DNA from: Candidula unifasciata
Taxonomy: Eukaryota > Mollusca > Gastropoda > Stylommatophora > Geomitridae
NCBI GenBank assembly: GCA_905116865.2
Contig: CAJHNH020001114.1
Location: 45,001-109,000 of the forward strand
Length of the DNA stretch: 64,000 nucleotides
Direction: 5' to 3'
The notes below the pieces were generated by a model. It ran no database searches. It was not told the origin of the DNA and saw only the letters and a list, made by a program, of their open reading frames with translations. The translations under genes were made by a program, and so were the position numbers. This document shows positions 23,819-35,563 of the stretch, piece by piece; the stretch's first letter is position 1, and every line of letters starts with the position of its first letter.

Positions 23819-24543
23819 TCGTTTGTTGTCACCTTGTTTCCCCTGACAGTCTTCTGTTGCCACCCTGTTACCGCTGACAGTCTTCTGTTGCCACCCTGTT
23901 TCCGCTGACACTCTTCTGTTGCCACCCTTTTGCTCCCCTGACAGTCTTCTGTTGCCACCCTTTCGCTCCCCTGACAGTCGTCTATGCCACCCTTTCGCTC
24001 CCCTGACAGTCGTCTATGCCACCCTTTCGCTCCCCTGACAAGTCGTCTATGCCACCCTTTCGCTCCCCTGACAGTCGTCTATGCTACTTTGTTTCCCCTG
24101 ACAGTCGTCTGTTGCCACCTCCCCCCCCCCCATGACAGTCGTCTGTTGCCACCTCCCTCCCCCCCAAGACAGTCGTCTGTTACCACCTCCCCCGCCCTGA
24201 CTGTTGCCACCCCCCCCCCTGACTGTTGCCACCCCCCCCTGACAGTCTGTTGCCACCTCCCCCCCCCCATGACAGTCGTCTGTTGCCACCTCCCCCCCCC
24301 CCCCCGACAGTCGTCTGTTGCCACCTCCCCCCCTCCCCCTGACAGTCGTCTGTTGCTCCCCCCCCCCTGACAGTCGTCTGTTGCTCCCCCCCTGACAGTC
24401 GTCTGTTGCTGCTCCCCCCCCCCCTGACAGTCGTCTGTTGCTCCCCCGACAGTCGTCTGTTGCTCCCCCTCCCCCCGACAGTAGTCTGTTGCTCCCCCTC
24501 CCCCCGACAGTAGTCTGTTGCTCCCCCTCCCCCGACAGTCGTA
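23819..24543. repeat. C-rich minisatellite (~25-32 bp units)
   Basis: About 25 units of CCCCTGACAGTCGTCTGTTG + CCACC, with CTTTCGCT, CTGTTTCC and variable C-runs of 5-14 between them. The unit core is constant while the C-run length varies, so the variation is mostly in the homopolymer. Open frames on both strands (Pro/Ser/Val and Gly/Asp/Cys) are by-products. Confidence 0.9.
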
Positions 24544-24969
24544 ATGACGACTACATTTACAGCCTGGCGCCGCAGTTAGCGGGAGATGTTTATATTTCTA
24601 ACCTTGATTGCGGCTGTGATGAGAAACGTGTACATTTGATTGCCCTGCTTAGCAGTAAGTTGATGTTGTCCTTGTTCCCAGTTGGCGGTTGCCGGAATTC
24701 TGTGTTTTTGTTTACATAAACTTTGAAATGCACGTGTTGGATGCAGTGTTATGTGGTTGCAGACAAGGTGGTTCCCACAAGAGATACTGCCGTTGGGCTG
24801 TAAAATGTTAGGGCTTTATACACATTTTATGTCACGACGTATCATCATATTGGGTAGTCTGGTCAACGTCTTTCTTTTCAAGGCGATTCTCAGAACATTT
24901 CTGAAATATTTTTTTAAACGACTTGACTTCCTCTCACCTCTTGTCCCCCCTCTCTTGGTCTGTCTATCT

Positions 24970-24970
<1 letters not shown>
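24544..24970. other. Unclassified spacer
   Basis: No supported feature between the C-rich array and the CT microsatellite. Confidence 0.4.
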
Positions 24971-25003
<33 letters not shown>

Positions 25004-25019
25004 CCTCTCTCTCTCTCTG
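24971..25019. repeat. (GTCT)/(CT)n microsatellite
   Basis: GTCTGTCTGTCTGTCT changes to CT dinucleotides with one CCC interruption. Confidence 0.9.
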
Positions 25020-25800
25020 TGTATCTTAATTTTTTTCCATATTACCGTTCTCGAAATAATCCCAGCGTTTTTCTGTAATATTAGCATTAAAAACAAAAAA
25101 AAACAGTGGTTTCCCAATATCATAGGATATCCCCCTAGGTTGACGTTACAGGATAGTCCAATATTTGCGAGTGTGGTCAGAGTGGGTTTCCCGGTTGTCT
25201 GATGCTTTTTAACTACCCCAAAACATCTAGAACTGGGCTTAACCCCAACCCACCTACGTCCCACGACTGCATCAACCCACCTACGTCCCACGACTGCGTG
25301 CAGCCTTTCTACCATCCTCTGAAATATTCGACTGTTTGGGGGAGCTATAGGGATATAATGAAAAAGACAGCTGCAGCTCACAATTAACTCCGAAACCAAA
25401 TACATCGGAATAAAGAAACAGCGGTTGGTATATTGGCTGCGATATCTGTGCCTTTCGATCCAACATTCGATTTCAACTTGTTCACCTTGACATGCAGGTA
25501 ATTTCATAGCAACTATTTTTTTCCCCTTATGCAAAGAATCTGCTGCGGTAATCCATTGTTATTCCTTTCACTGTATGTGTAACAGGGAAAATAGAGGCGT
25601 TTTTTCAGAGAACGGGAAATCCCGCACGAAACCACGCAAGCGTATATAATCATACAAGACATTTTGTGGCTAGGGCAGTCCGTGGTGATTTAGCCCTCGT
25701 CTCCCAACCTAATCATCATTGTTGCCAAGTCTAGCCACTGGGGTTGCACGACGGCGAAGAGCCGGCTGTAGAAGTGGTACAATTAAACAAAATTAGAACA
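25020..25800. other. Unclassified spacer
   Basis: A 22-bp sequence containing CCCACCTACGTCCCACGACTG is tandemly duplicated at about 25248-25295. The 206-codon minus frame across 25534-24917 ends in the microsatellite and has no recognised domain. Confidence 0.4.
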
Positions 25801-26062
25801 AAAAGTTGGGTACTCTTTTCCACGCCCTTGGGCGTATAGGGCATATAAGGCTAGACCTCTAGTTTATAGACCACTGGGCACTTGGTGGGTGATGTGGTAA
25901 GCATTACACTGGCCGCCTTTACTTTCTAGGACTGTACCTGGTACCCACTCAACAACGCTGGGTCTGCCTGGGAGCCAAGGTCATTTTTGAAAGTGCCGAC
26001 TCCCTCAGGACCGAACCCATGATCTTCGATGCGCGGGCAAGCGTACGGCTAGTAAACAGTCA
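25801..26062 (-). mobile_element. tRNA-derived SINE family C
   Basis: On the minus strand the head has an A-box-like region and the B-box region ATCATGGGTTCGGTCC. The body carries AAGTAAAGGCGGCCAGTG, then CACCAAGTGCCCAGTGGTCT and GGTCTAGCC, ending in the family's CCCTATACGCCCAAGGGCG / GTGGAAAAG tail. It matches the plus-strand copy at 60988-61258 along its length. Confidence 0.8.
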
Positions 26063-26650
26063 TTGGTTGGTTACTCATGATCTTAATGGGTTTCACGAAA
26101 TACAATCAACTGACACATGGCTCCCAATGATATCGCCACGCCAGTTATTGTCGAAGATGGGCATCGAAGTAGAGGCGGTATGTAGCCCTGCAGGTATGTG
26201 TGGGAGATAATCTTTTTGTTAACCCGCTTATGCCCTAACGGGTCATCACACGTGTGTCTGACATGAATATCCTAGAGCACTCACATTTGTCAGAAATTCA
26301 CTCATTGCGTGTTACATTTCATTCCTGTCACAACAGATGTAACATTAAATCACCAACATTACTTCTTTCTCACCATTATTTGTTTATTCCATTTATTATT
26401 TTCTGACGCTATTCGACTTATCATTTCAGCCTTACATTATACTTTACATAATATGAAAATATTGTATTCAGACTATTCTGCTAAATCACCCCCGTCTGAG
26501 ACATTAATTTCATCATTTCAGTAAGTTTGTCTGGTTGTAAGGGAAATGAACTATGGTAATCTTGCGTCGGTCAACTCATGCAGGCATGAATAAATTACTA
26601 TTTCGATAAAATATTCATCCGCTCAAAGCCGTCACGTGCCTTCTTTGGTT
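26063..26650. other. AT-rich spacer
   Basis: No gene or repeat is identified up to the hAT element. Confidence 0.4.
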
Positions 26651-26658
26651 CTGCAGGC

Positions 26659-28953
26659 CAGTGTTGCCACTTTGGATCTTTTATATCCAAAATTAGATCT
26701 TTTTCATTGCATTTAGATACTATTTTTGATGTTTAGATCGTAAATATTTTTCTAGATTCTTTTCATATGGAGTTAGATATTTATTTTTTTTTCTTTCATT
26801 GTCAATTTAATAATTACTGTAAAATATTTACTACAATATTTTTGTTTTGGTCTGTCACGTACATTGTGACAATTTGAACTTTGAACTCTCACTGGGGTCA
26901 ACGCATGAATATCTGGCAGCCCCGGTACTGATTAAAAAAAAACGTGCGTAAATCATACTAACTTTGTTTCAACCGTATCCTCACTGTGCTGTCTTTGCGT
27001 TTCTTTTTCATGTGATTTAAAAAAAAAAAATTGCTCACCTTCTTTTGTCTTTCACTTTGAAAAAACCTTTTAACATGCCAAAAGTAAAGTATGTGCAACA
27101 AATTTGGAAAGAGTGGTTGCATGATGACAAAATTAAAAACTGGGGATATGACCAAAGCTTGTAAGTACTGCAAGTGTGAAATTAAAGCGAAAATACAAAA
27201 CTCAAAGAGTCATGTAGAGACTAAAAAAGCATAAAAGTGCAGTTTCATTTAAAGATATTACACCGCTGACATGTTTTCAAAACTATACTGATAAATGAAT
27301 CATCGAAAGTTGAAGTATCAGTCGCAATGTTTTTAATTTGTCACTGAGCAATTTCAAACTGTGACCATTTGATCGATTTGTAAAAAAAATATTGGACTAG
27401 TTCAATTTTAAAAGTGATGTAGAAAGTATAGTTTAGGAACTGAAGGGCCTTTTTTTTTAGCAAACAGTTAGGCTTGAAGAATTTGGCTGTAATTGGTACT
27501 GATAATGCCTCAGTGATGGTTGGTATAAACAATGGCGTTTATGCCAAGTTGAAGGAAGCTAACCCAACGTTAATACTTATAAAATGTATGCGTCATTCAT
27601 TGCAACTAGCATTATCACATGCTTCATCTAAATATTTACCAAGGAATTTGGAATACCTTATTGCTGAAACACTTTACTGGTTTTCCAAATCATTTGTCAG
27701 ACAACAGCAATACAATACATTATATACAGCCTTGAATGATGGTTCCACACCACCGAAAATTCTGTCAGATTGCAAAACTAGATGGTTATCAATTTAACCA
27801 GCTGTTGAAAGAATTATGAAGCAATGGCTGAAGTTGAAGACACACTTTGAAATAACAAGACAAGGTGAAAAGTGCTACACAGCTGAAATACTATATGGAA
27901 AGTACAGTGATAAAAAAAAATTGTCATTCATGCTCTTTTTATAACCTATTCTAATGGAAGCGCAAAAAGTTAAACTGTTCGAATCTAAACTTGTTGATAA
28001 AGTTAAATTACTTGATGATCTCACCTTGCTATTTCACTCGTTAAAAGACTGGTGTTGCCAACTTCTAAAGCTGATTTGCTCACTTGCACTATAGAGAGCT
28101 ATTTGGCTCATAAGCCACACCTTGGATATTAAATCGAATCAAAAATTAATGATTTAAAAACAAAAGAACTGTTAACAGAGAATGAAGAGAACAACTTAAG
28201 AAAACGCTGTCAAGATGTCATCTCATTATTGAAGCAACTGAAGCAGAGACTTCCTGAAAATCTAGATGTTTTGAAAAATATTTCACTTTTTTTCAGTGAG
28301 CAACATACTTCAGCCAATAAAGGACATACCTAAATATTGTAAAGTTATGAAATTTAGGGGCTACTGATAATAGTGTCGCGGAAGCAGATTATCAGTCAAC
28401 CAAAATAAAGTTAGCTGAATGGACAAACAAAACAGAAACTAAAGCGTTTTGGAGTGAGGTGAGATGCCTCATCAAACAGTCCATTCTGTAAGCTCTTTAA
28501 AGTGCCATGTCTGCCATGATACTACCCAACTCAAATGCTGACGTAGAGTTTTCAGTGCTAGGAATTATATCAAATCTAACCTAAAAAACAGGATGAAATT
28601 TGACCTCTTAAATGCTATCGTGCCATTGAAATTCGGCCTAATGAGACTAGAGAAAAAAGCCAACTGTTCCACTTATAAAGAAATTTGAACAGCTAAAGCA
28701 TACCAGGGTCATTTTGGATCTGAAGCTTCAACTTCATTATCCAAGCTAAGTTTATCCTGTGGATCTTGTGAGGCAGACATCAGTGAAGGTGAGGACATGA
28801 TTATGTAGGGTAAGTCATAACAAAAGTTATGTAATTTTTGACTTTTTCAATTTGGATGTTTTTTCTAGATCTTTTCCACGCAGATTTAGATCTTTTTAGA
28901 TATTTTTTGACATCGTTTTGGATATTTTTTGTCAAAGAAAAGTGGCAACACTA
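26659..28953 (+). mobile_element. hAT family A transposon, copy 1 (2.3 kb, transposase-bearing)
   Basis: The left end CAGTGTTGCCACTTTGGATC and right end AAGTGGCAACACTA are inverted copies, and the flanks CTGCAGGC (26651-26658) and CTGCAGGA (28954-28961) form an 8-bp target duplication with one change. Eight-bp duplications and CA.TG ends are hallmarks of hAT transposons. Subterminal regions on both sides are rich in AGAT/GATATTTT words, possibly transposase-binding repeats. The interior holds a broken transposase gene. A complete-looking length with a few stops suggests a formerly autonomous element. Confidence 0.9.
27076..28700 (+). pseudogene. hAT transposase, inactivated
   Basis: An ATG at 27076 begins MPKVKYV...KEWLHDDKIKNW, followed by a Cys-x2-Cys pair of a BED-like finger. 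The best-preserved block (27474-27797) contains IGTDNASVMVG, whose Asp fits the first hAT catalytic residue, then KCMRHSLQLALSHAS (the Cys/His helix) and DCKTRWLS (the TRW motif). Near 28520 the frame gives ILPNSNADVEFSVL, the hAT dimerisation region at the C-terminus. The enzyme would cut and paste the element in the nucleus. Stops after RWLSI and near 27940, and frame changes before 27474, make it non-functional. Similarity is to the ZBED/ZNF862-like hAT group, by eye only. Confidence 0.85.
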
Positions 28954-28961
28954 CTGCAGGA

Positions 28962-29279
28962 CACTTTAGTTTAGCACCGGCCCTTACTTAAGCCCTTTGT
29001 GGAATTGATTTTTTCTCTCCGGGCTGCTACCTAAAGGTGATTACGTCTGATAATGTGAGAAATTCTTCCTGGTTGGCAAACCAGCAGGGCAAATTCGAAA
29101 TACCCCGTTCAACCTAATTGCTGCCCAGATCGGCCACGCAAGCCCATGTGACCTGAAGTCCTACGCGAGTAAGGAGTAGACTTGCTCATTGGATTCTGTT
29201 AGCCTCCTCTTGCACAACGAGGTCAGTCACTATCATGTACCTTGTCGATAAGCCTAGACTGTCATGTTTCGCCACCTCG
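28962..29279. other. Unclassified spacer
   Basis: No supported feature. Confidence 0.4.
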
Positions 29280-29480
29280 AGATCACCAGAATCGCGGATT
29301 AGGTCAGTGTTTCTCTGCGTGTCTCGCCCCATCCGCATGGCTTAGCCTGTATAAGTATTTTATCACTTGACATTCACCTTATTTTCTCCCATCAGTCTTG
29401 CCAGTGGCTACAAATCTTTCGAGTTCATTCCTTCTCATAACGTGGCCGGAAACACCGATACTGACCAGCATTTCACCGCT
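29280..29480 (-). pseudogene. LINE ORF2 C-terminal fragment
   Basis: The minus strand reads VSGHVMRRNELERFVATGKT then DGRK before a stop, matching the GHVMRRxxLExLVxTGKxxGxR segment that precedes the GRQR tail of LINE ORF2. The related copy at 47103-47415 carries GHVMRRGKIEHVVTTRKI. Confidence 0.6.
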
Positions 29481-30259
29481 CCTTACACATCCATGATGGT
29501 TTTTGTCAGGTGCCTTGTTGACTGGCATGGGCGATCATGTTTCTCAATTTGCCAATCCATGCTTTCTGCCAGTTTGTGCATGAGTCTTTTTGTGAACATA
29601 GGCAGCCTACAAGTAGCACTGATGAGAGCTTATGATAGCGCATTTCACCCGCCAGTAGCCGTCCGTGTTAGTACTGACGTATTTGGTAGAGCTTGCTGAC
29701 TCACCAGACCTGCTCTGCGACCCCAATCTGTTTTAGTCGACGGCAGCTTAGCCTAGAAATTCGCGGCTAATCTGTCTAGAGGCCACTCTACCATCCAAGA
29801 CCCAGTGGTGGACGTGCCTTGTAAGACATCCGTGATAGGCTAGGCTAGCTCATATTAGGACTCTTGTAATACTCTAGTAGTGTGTCATGTAGGCATAGTG
29901 AAAATCTTTCGTGTGGATACCTAGGGCCAAAATCGAAGCACAGAATAGTAACGCCGTAACCATTCAAGCGTATCCTTCGTAATCGAAAAACCAAATGTCA
30001 AATTTGGTCCTCTTTCAGCTGCCCGAAGGCCTGATTTATTGAGGACGGTTTCTTTGCTATCTGTTTCAATTCGATTCGTTGTATTTTCGCTCAAGTTCGA
30101 GCGTATCCTTACTAGTCGTTATATTTACTGTATTTACTTTGTTGGCAGGGGCACTCGCTAAAATTTGTCAGCTACGATTTTTACTATGGCCTCTTTATCC
30201 ATGAACCCGTATTTGCTTACTGTTTCTCTCGTAGCCGCCTGAATTTTACAATTTGATGG
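29481..30259. other. Spacer with dispersed repeat C, copy 1
   Basis: Around 29995-30060 the order AAATTTGGTCCTCTTTCAGC, TGCCCGAAGGCCTG, TAT.GA, GG.TTCTTTGCT recurs on the same strand at about 50205-50275. The rest is unassigned. Confidence 0.45.
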
Positions 30260-30450
30260 GAAAACGCTGGCTTTGGCTATGATACACATAGACAAAACAT
30301 GAGAACGATATAACTAGCTACAGTTGTGTCGCAAAAAAATATCAAAAAAAAAAAAAAAATACACGAAGTTAGATGGGGGAGGACTTGGGCTGAGCTGCAT
30401 GCAAATGATACAACGTTTGGCGAATAAAGGGCAGAAGACAGTTAGGGCTA
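30260..30450 (+). pseudogene. LINE ORF2 C-terminal tail, heavily decayed
   Basis: KHENDIT, then KLDGGGLGLSCMQMIQRLAN and KGQKTV, align in order with the 18283-18525 remnant (ENNITKM ... ELHVK). A run of A at 30343-30358 lies inside it. Only the tail region is recognisable. Confidence 0.5.
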
Positions 30451-30477
30451 GGTCAATTTGGGACCCAAGACTGACTG

Positions 30478-30552
30478 ACTACGGATTCGAACCCTTAGAT
30501 CTTCAGAGCAGGAGTAAATGTTCTTGCCATTTCGCTACCACGGCTCTCACAG
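30478..30552 (-). mobile_element. tRNA-like SINE head
   Basis: The minus strand gives A-box-like GTGGTAGCGAAATGGC and B box GGGTTCGAATCCG with spacing close to a tRNA. No acceptor-stem partner or CCA context was verified, so a SINE head or tRNA-derived fragment is more likely than a working tRNA gene. Confidence 0.5.
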
Positions 30553-30707
30553 TACAAGAGACCCTTCTATTCTTCCCCCTCCCCCTTTTGTTTCTCTTTT
30601 TTCCCCTCTCATCTCTCTATCTCTAGCCTTTTATCCCTCAGCCCCAACTCTTCTCCACCTGTGGCCTGTCATACTCCTCGACTTCAGATCGTTAGTAGAG
30701 TAAAAGA

Positions 30708-30855
30708 GTAGAGTAAAAGACCCTTTCCCACGTATTTAGAAATGGGCATATAGGGCTAAACTGATATTTTGTAGACCAATGGACACTTGTTGGTTGATGT
30801 AGTCAGCACCACGCTGACGTCTTTACTTCCCAGAAAAAAAAAGTCTGGTACCGTC
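30708..30855 (-). mobile_element. SINE family C, 3' half
   Basis: AGACCCTTTCCCACG, GGGCATATAGGGCTA, GTAGACCAATGGACACTTGT, TTGATGTAGTCAGCACCACG and CTTTACTTCCCAG follow the family order; the tRNA-like head is missing. Confidence 0.7.
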
Positions 30856-33329
30856 AAAGATCGTAACTAATACTTGGTTAATCTGTTGTATATTACCATT
30901 TATGATTTATATTTGAATGCTGGGATCATACAGTGGACGAACAACCAGTTTTCCGCTAGTCTACAGCTGGAGAACGAGACCTGCTATGTTGTTTTACACT
31001 TGCTCTGTTACTCCTGTCAGTGCCTTTTTCTCTAACCTATTTCATTTATTACGGTGGAACCCTTTCTTACGGAGATTTTGTGAAAAGTTGCAATGAATAG
31101 GCAGTTTTCCCCCTTTGATTTGAACGTCATTAATAAGCACTTGTAGCTTCAGGTAGGTAATCTGGTTTTGAAAGGAAAATCATTGATGTGAAATCACAAA
31201 AATGAATCCTTTCTAGTGTAAGTGAACATATCGTCTCTAATTATGGTGTAGATATATCAATTAAAAAACGAAAAGTCGGAGTAGTCAGCTTCACATTATC
31301 AGTCACAAACACCTGAACGTTACGGCTAGAATGACTTTATCAGCACAGTACATGAATTTACAGTGTTAGTTACACATGGGAATATAGAAAATCGCGTTAC
31401 ATAATGGAATGCACAAAATCACTTATGAGACATCTCTTAGAGAAATCCACATGTCTTCTGGTTGGTTGAAGCTCTGACACGTATTGTTACACTGTATATC
31501 TGACTACCGAAAATGCAGTTTAAGCCATGTTATTTTCACTGACAACAGTTGTCACATATCAACTTCTGTTTTATGTCTATACCAGCACATTGTTATTCCA
31601 TTTATGTCCATTATCTGGTTATTCTCTTGCCCGCCATCTCTGTGCCATTTGACCTCTTTTCTTCCTATGCTCGCTGGATGTCCCTTGTTTAAATGGTTAT
31701 CTTCACCATGTGGGTTGTGGGGTCCCATTTGGAGCGGGGGGGGGGGGGAAGTCTCTTTAGCAAGCATGTCGCAGAGGGAAACTATTTAGGGGTTTTCCTC
31801 TTAAATGCATCTGTTAGAGAGGCGAAGATATAACAGTATGCTTACAAGCTAGCCAGGACTGTAAAAAACAGATATGCATGCACAATTTAAATTCTGGAAC
31901 AAGACCAAATTCCGAAAGTGGGCAACCAACCATAACTTTCGAAGTTTTACAGTCTGCGGTTTAGTTTACTAAGACGGGGAAGGACAGTTAAATCCAAATG
32001 CTAGTGCTGTACTTTTGAAACTTACTTCTCTTACCTTGTCCTCTGAAGTTTTTTTTTTTTTTTTTTGGGGTCCCCTGCGTCATCCCCTCCCCATTGTTAT
32101 TTTTGTCTCGTATCTGTTGCTGGTCTGTTTCTCTCTATATTACTCGAGTTCCATTTATGGCCCATCCACTCTGTGTTATCTTATTATCCGTCTACCGGTG
32201 TTCCCATGTCAGGAAACACCTACTCCTGTTTCCAAATATTCCTTTGCCCGTATGCTCTGAAGTTTACTCCTGTCATTTTAAAATTTACCCCTCGTTTGTA
32301 AAATATCTTCTTTGTTCCCTAAAATATAATAACCTCTCCTTTGAAATCTATTCCTGCCCTGTCGCCGTCTGAAATCCATTACTGTCCCTTTGCCCTTTTA
32401 CATTGACCCCGAGACCGTTGTTCTCTAAAAGCTACTCCCTGCCGGTCTTAATGAGCCGTATCGTGGTTACAACAGGATAAGTGATTGCGTTCAACCTCCT
32501 CACTTATAAATGGGGCATTCCTGATGGTTACACTATGTGCTAACAACCTGATGTCTTGATGGGTAAGTATTTGTAGCAGAGCCTTGAAATTGATCCTGGT
32601 AGCAATATTCAATGGATAAACTATGTTTATCCTGTATCTATTTTACCTGTACTTTCGTATGTCTCCCCCCTTGTCACTTTCCATTTATACCCACCCCTCT
32701 ATGCCTTTTGTTTCTGTATACATCAGTGTCGATTATTCGTCTTCTTACTCCATTTCTTTCTCTTTATTTCCTCCATAGATGCATCCTGTTACTTCATTTG
32801 TCCCTTCAAGACCAGTGCCCCCCCCCCCCCTCCCCGGGCGCATCAGTTTTGTCAGCCATCTCCTCTGTCTGGGCTGTCTGTTGGTCTTGGTGTTGAATAA
32901 AAACAAATAATTCTCGCTTCTTTTAACCGGCTCCTAGTGGCTGTCTGTTGTTACTTGAAATGTCTTTATATTACCCCACCCCCCCCCCCCCCCAATTATT
33001 CTCCCCTCCCTATCTGCCACTGCGTCCGTCTCTGCTTTGTTTCTTCATCTGTCCCTTTCGGCCGACTTCTGTTCCTGCCTTCACAGTGCAGTTATTTACA
33101 GTCACCCAATGGGCAATCATTCAGACTAGAATATCCTGTAAAAACATCTCAGGGGTAACATTAAGTTGTCAGTGTTATTCTGTGATACACCGCCAGACAT
33201 TGATCGGAAAACCGGCTTCGGATGTTGCAACAGATGCCATATGTGGACCGGTCTTTGTTAGATGTTTAACAGATCTGAGTGTAAAAAATCCTAGTGACGT
33301 AAGACTCTCCATGCGAGTTCCGGCGCCCT
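30856..33329. other. Spacer with R1 fragment and C-rich/CT-rich blocks
   Basis: At 31780-31970 a worn R1 copy is visible (TTCTGGAACAAGACC, CAACCATAACTTTCG). G-run at about 31735-31748, T-run at about 32050-32066, C-runs at about 32818-32830 and 32978-32993. From 32100 to 33080 the strand is pyrimidine-rich with Ser/Pro/Leu open frames and a loose TAC.CCTG.C...AAATTTA repeat near 32250-32400. No gene is supported. Confidence 0.45.
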
Positions 33330-33555
33330 TTTGTGGGGAAAGTAAGAATAGATCCAGTGCCTACCGAAAAGTATATCGCAGGAGTCTTGACTGATTGGAG
33401 GTTTCCTTCGAAGTATATCTGCCCAAGAGGCAGTGGGCCAGCAGTATGCATAAAAACGAGTCAGGTATGTAAACTGATATGCACGCAACACTCAGGTTCT
33501 GGAACAGGATGCGGATGAAAATCCGGAATTTTCCGTCATCCTTTAGTCAGTGAAC
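33330..33555. repeat. Dispersed repeat R1, copy 2
   Basis: Shares AGATCCAGTGCCTACCGAAA, TTTCCTTCGAAGT.TATCTGCC and CACGCAACACTCAGGTTCTG + GAACAGGA with 3190-3500, in the same orientation and spacing. Confidence 0.65.
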
Positions 33556-33800
33556 GCGAATAAGTAATTTAAAGGATCCTTCTCAACTCATTGGGATAAT
33601 AGATCCATAATTCCTTATACCAGTCTACACTCAAAAAGTTATGATCATGTCGCCGGCCATTGTTCATCATCATCATCCTTTATGCCGGTATACGTTTTTC
33701 TAATTGTTCTATCCTGTTTATCTGTTATTCGACGGCAGACGGGTGTAACCTATATATAAGTGCTCCGTTTTACTTCTAACTAAAGCCTGTGTCTGAAGAA
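33556..33800. other. Unclassified spacer
   Basis: Nothing recognised apart from a CATCATCATCAT run near 33667. Confidence 0.4.
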
Positions 33801-34085
33801 TCACAGCTCAATGCACAGACTCCCTTGCACCGGCGAGGATCCTAAAAATACTTTAGGTAGATTTTTAACTCCTGATTTTGCTCGGGCTATTCTTTTCGAT
33901 TTCCAACTGCCAAGAAATTTTTTTAACGTGCGCAAGAATACACACGGGCGTCCGCTCTCACTTCCCAGAGACCAGAGAAAATTACTAGAAATCCACGTTA
34001 AATCCCAGTCTTTACCGGGACTTGAACCCAGGACCTCCAGCACTCGAGGCGGACGCCATGCCTCGAGACCACTCAGCCCCCTGTT
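33801..34085 (-). mobile_element. tRNA-derived SINE family B, copy 1
   Basis: The minus strand starts with CTGAGTGGTCTCGAGGCATG (A-box region of a Leu/Ser-type tRNA) and GGTCCTGGGTTCAAGTCCCG (B box). Body: AAAGACTGGGATTT, TAGTAATTTTCTCTGGTCTC; 3' part: GGCAGTTGGAAATCGAAAA, GGAGTTAAAAATCTACC, and GTGCATTGAGCTG. The order matches 60610-60905 on the plus strand. Confidence 0.8.
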
Positions 34086-35563
34086 CTATCCTATACAGTT
34101 GTTTTAGTATCATGTATGGAATCCACTCTAGCTTTGACCTCAATATTCAGCTCAGGGACTGTTTTGGACCTCCTCCCTCCGCACTCCATTGGTTTCTGCT
34201 GTAACTAACTGGCTAGCGTTATTTCCTACCTTATAAGCCTTGGTGTGCATTATAACTTATCACCATTATCTACAACACGTGTCCTACTTACTATACGCTG
34301 CCGGTATTCTTGGATGAATGTCGACTGGTCATCCTTCAGATAAAAAAAAAAAAAACTCAATTAAAAATCAAAGAACTTCGGACCTACAGATACGAGTGCC
34401 AATGGACAAAACACACGGAATTAGGAAAGACGAAGACAAATATGACTTGAAAGTCAAGGAAAATAGCACCAGTATGTAATGTGGCAGAAAGTTCGATCTT
34501 CCCATCGAGGCTTCCCCTGAGGTCAGAAAAATCATTGCAACAGATGAACTAGTCTGGGCACACAAATCACTTGGCATTGCAAACATGGAACTAGTTCTCG
34601 TCTGGAAATCACCAGCTGTGTTATTAAAGAGGCGCCCTTGATCCATTTGCCGTCCACCGAAGAGTCTGTGCCAAGTAACCGCGACATAGACAAGATTGGC
34701 AAGCTCACGTTGCTGGCAGTTTTGAAGATTTATACTTTCTCTTTTGGTGCTCTGTGCCATCCCCTTCCCCGTGCGGTCATACCCAGTCCAGCTACCGCGT
34801 TTCGTTGAAAGTAAGACATTCTGATAAATTATTTCCTCCAGTGGACGCCATAATGCTTATTTCATTGGATTTTTTCCCCCTTTAATGTACGAAAATCAAG
34901 TGTTTTTTCCCTTCTCAAGCGCGCACGCACGCACACACCACACCCACCACGCACACACCACACCCACCACGCACACACCACACCCACCACACCTACCCCG
35001 CCGCAAAGCTCCATTAGTTTAATCTTTCGGTTCTCTGCGTGCTGTGTGGGCAATATTACACCAGTCATCTTTACTTTCCATGACATTTCCTTGTACTCTA
35101 TTGTGCTCGATCGACTCTATGGTCAGTCAGTTGTTAAAAAATCCGACTCGATAGATTTGAACCCTATGATCACCGGGCCAGCAGACTTATGCTGTGGTAC
35201 GGAGAGACAGAGCACCTGTAGGAATGTCGGGTGTGCATTGACATTCGTTCATTCATTCAGCGTTAATCAAACGTGGACTTTTAGTTTGTCGTTTAGCAGT
35301 TGTAACTTTTCTTCCACTTGACTTCCTCTTTTTACTAATCTCGTATGTTCATTGACATTTCTGTTACGTTTTTTCTCGGGCAAATGCTGATTAGATGACT
35401 GGTAAACGCTTAGTTTTGACATTTCTCCAAGTGTTTTTACGCGTATCGTTAATGACCATTGTCTTTTCTCACCTGTTGGTTGTATTGACTTTTATTCTAG
35501 GGTAATTCCCCTCGGTGGCTTATTTCTGTTTCCTTGTGCAGCCGAACATAATCAGCTTCCACT
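34086..35563. other. Spacer with a ~20-bp CA-rich repeat
   Basis: At 34921-35000 the unit GCACACACCACACCCACCAC repeats four times. Near 35140 a minus-strand B-box-like GGGTTCAAATC suggests another tRNA-derived scrap. No gene is supported. Confidence 0.45.

Noticed and set aside
24914..25534. 206-codon minus-strand ORF
   Set aside because: It ends in a CT/GA microsatellite (Arg-Glu run) and the remainder matches no family.
30478..30552. Functional tRNA gene
   Set aside because: A and B boxes are good but no paired acceptor stem was found by eye, and similar heads sit on SINE bodies throughout the window.
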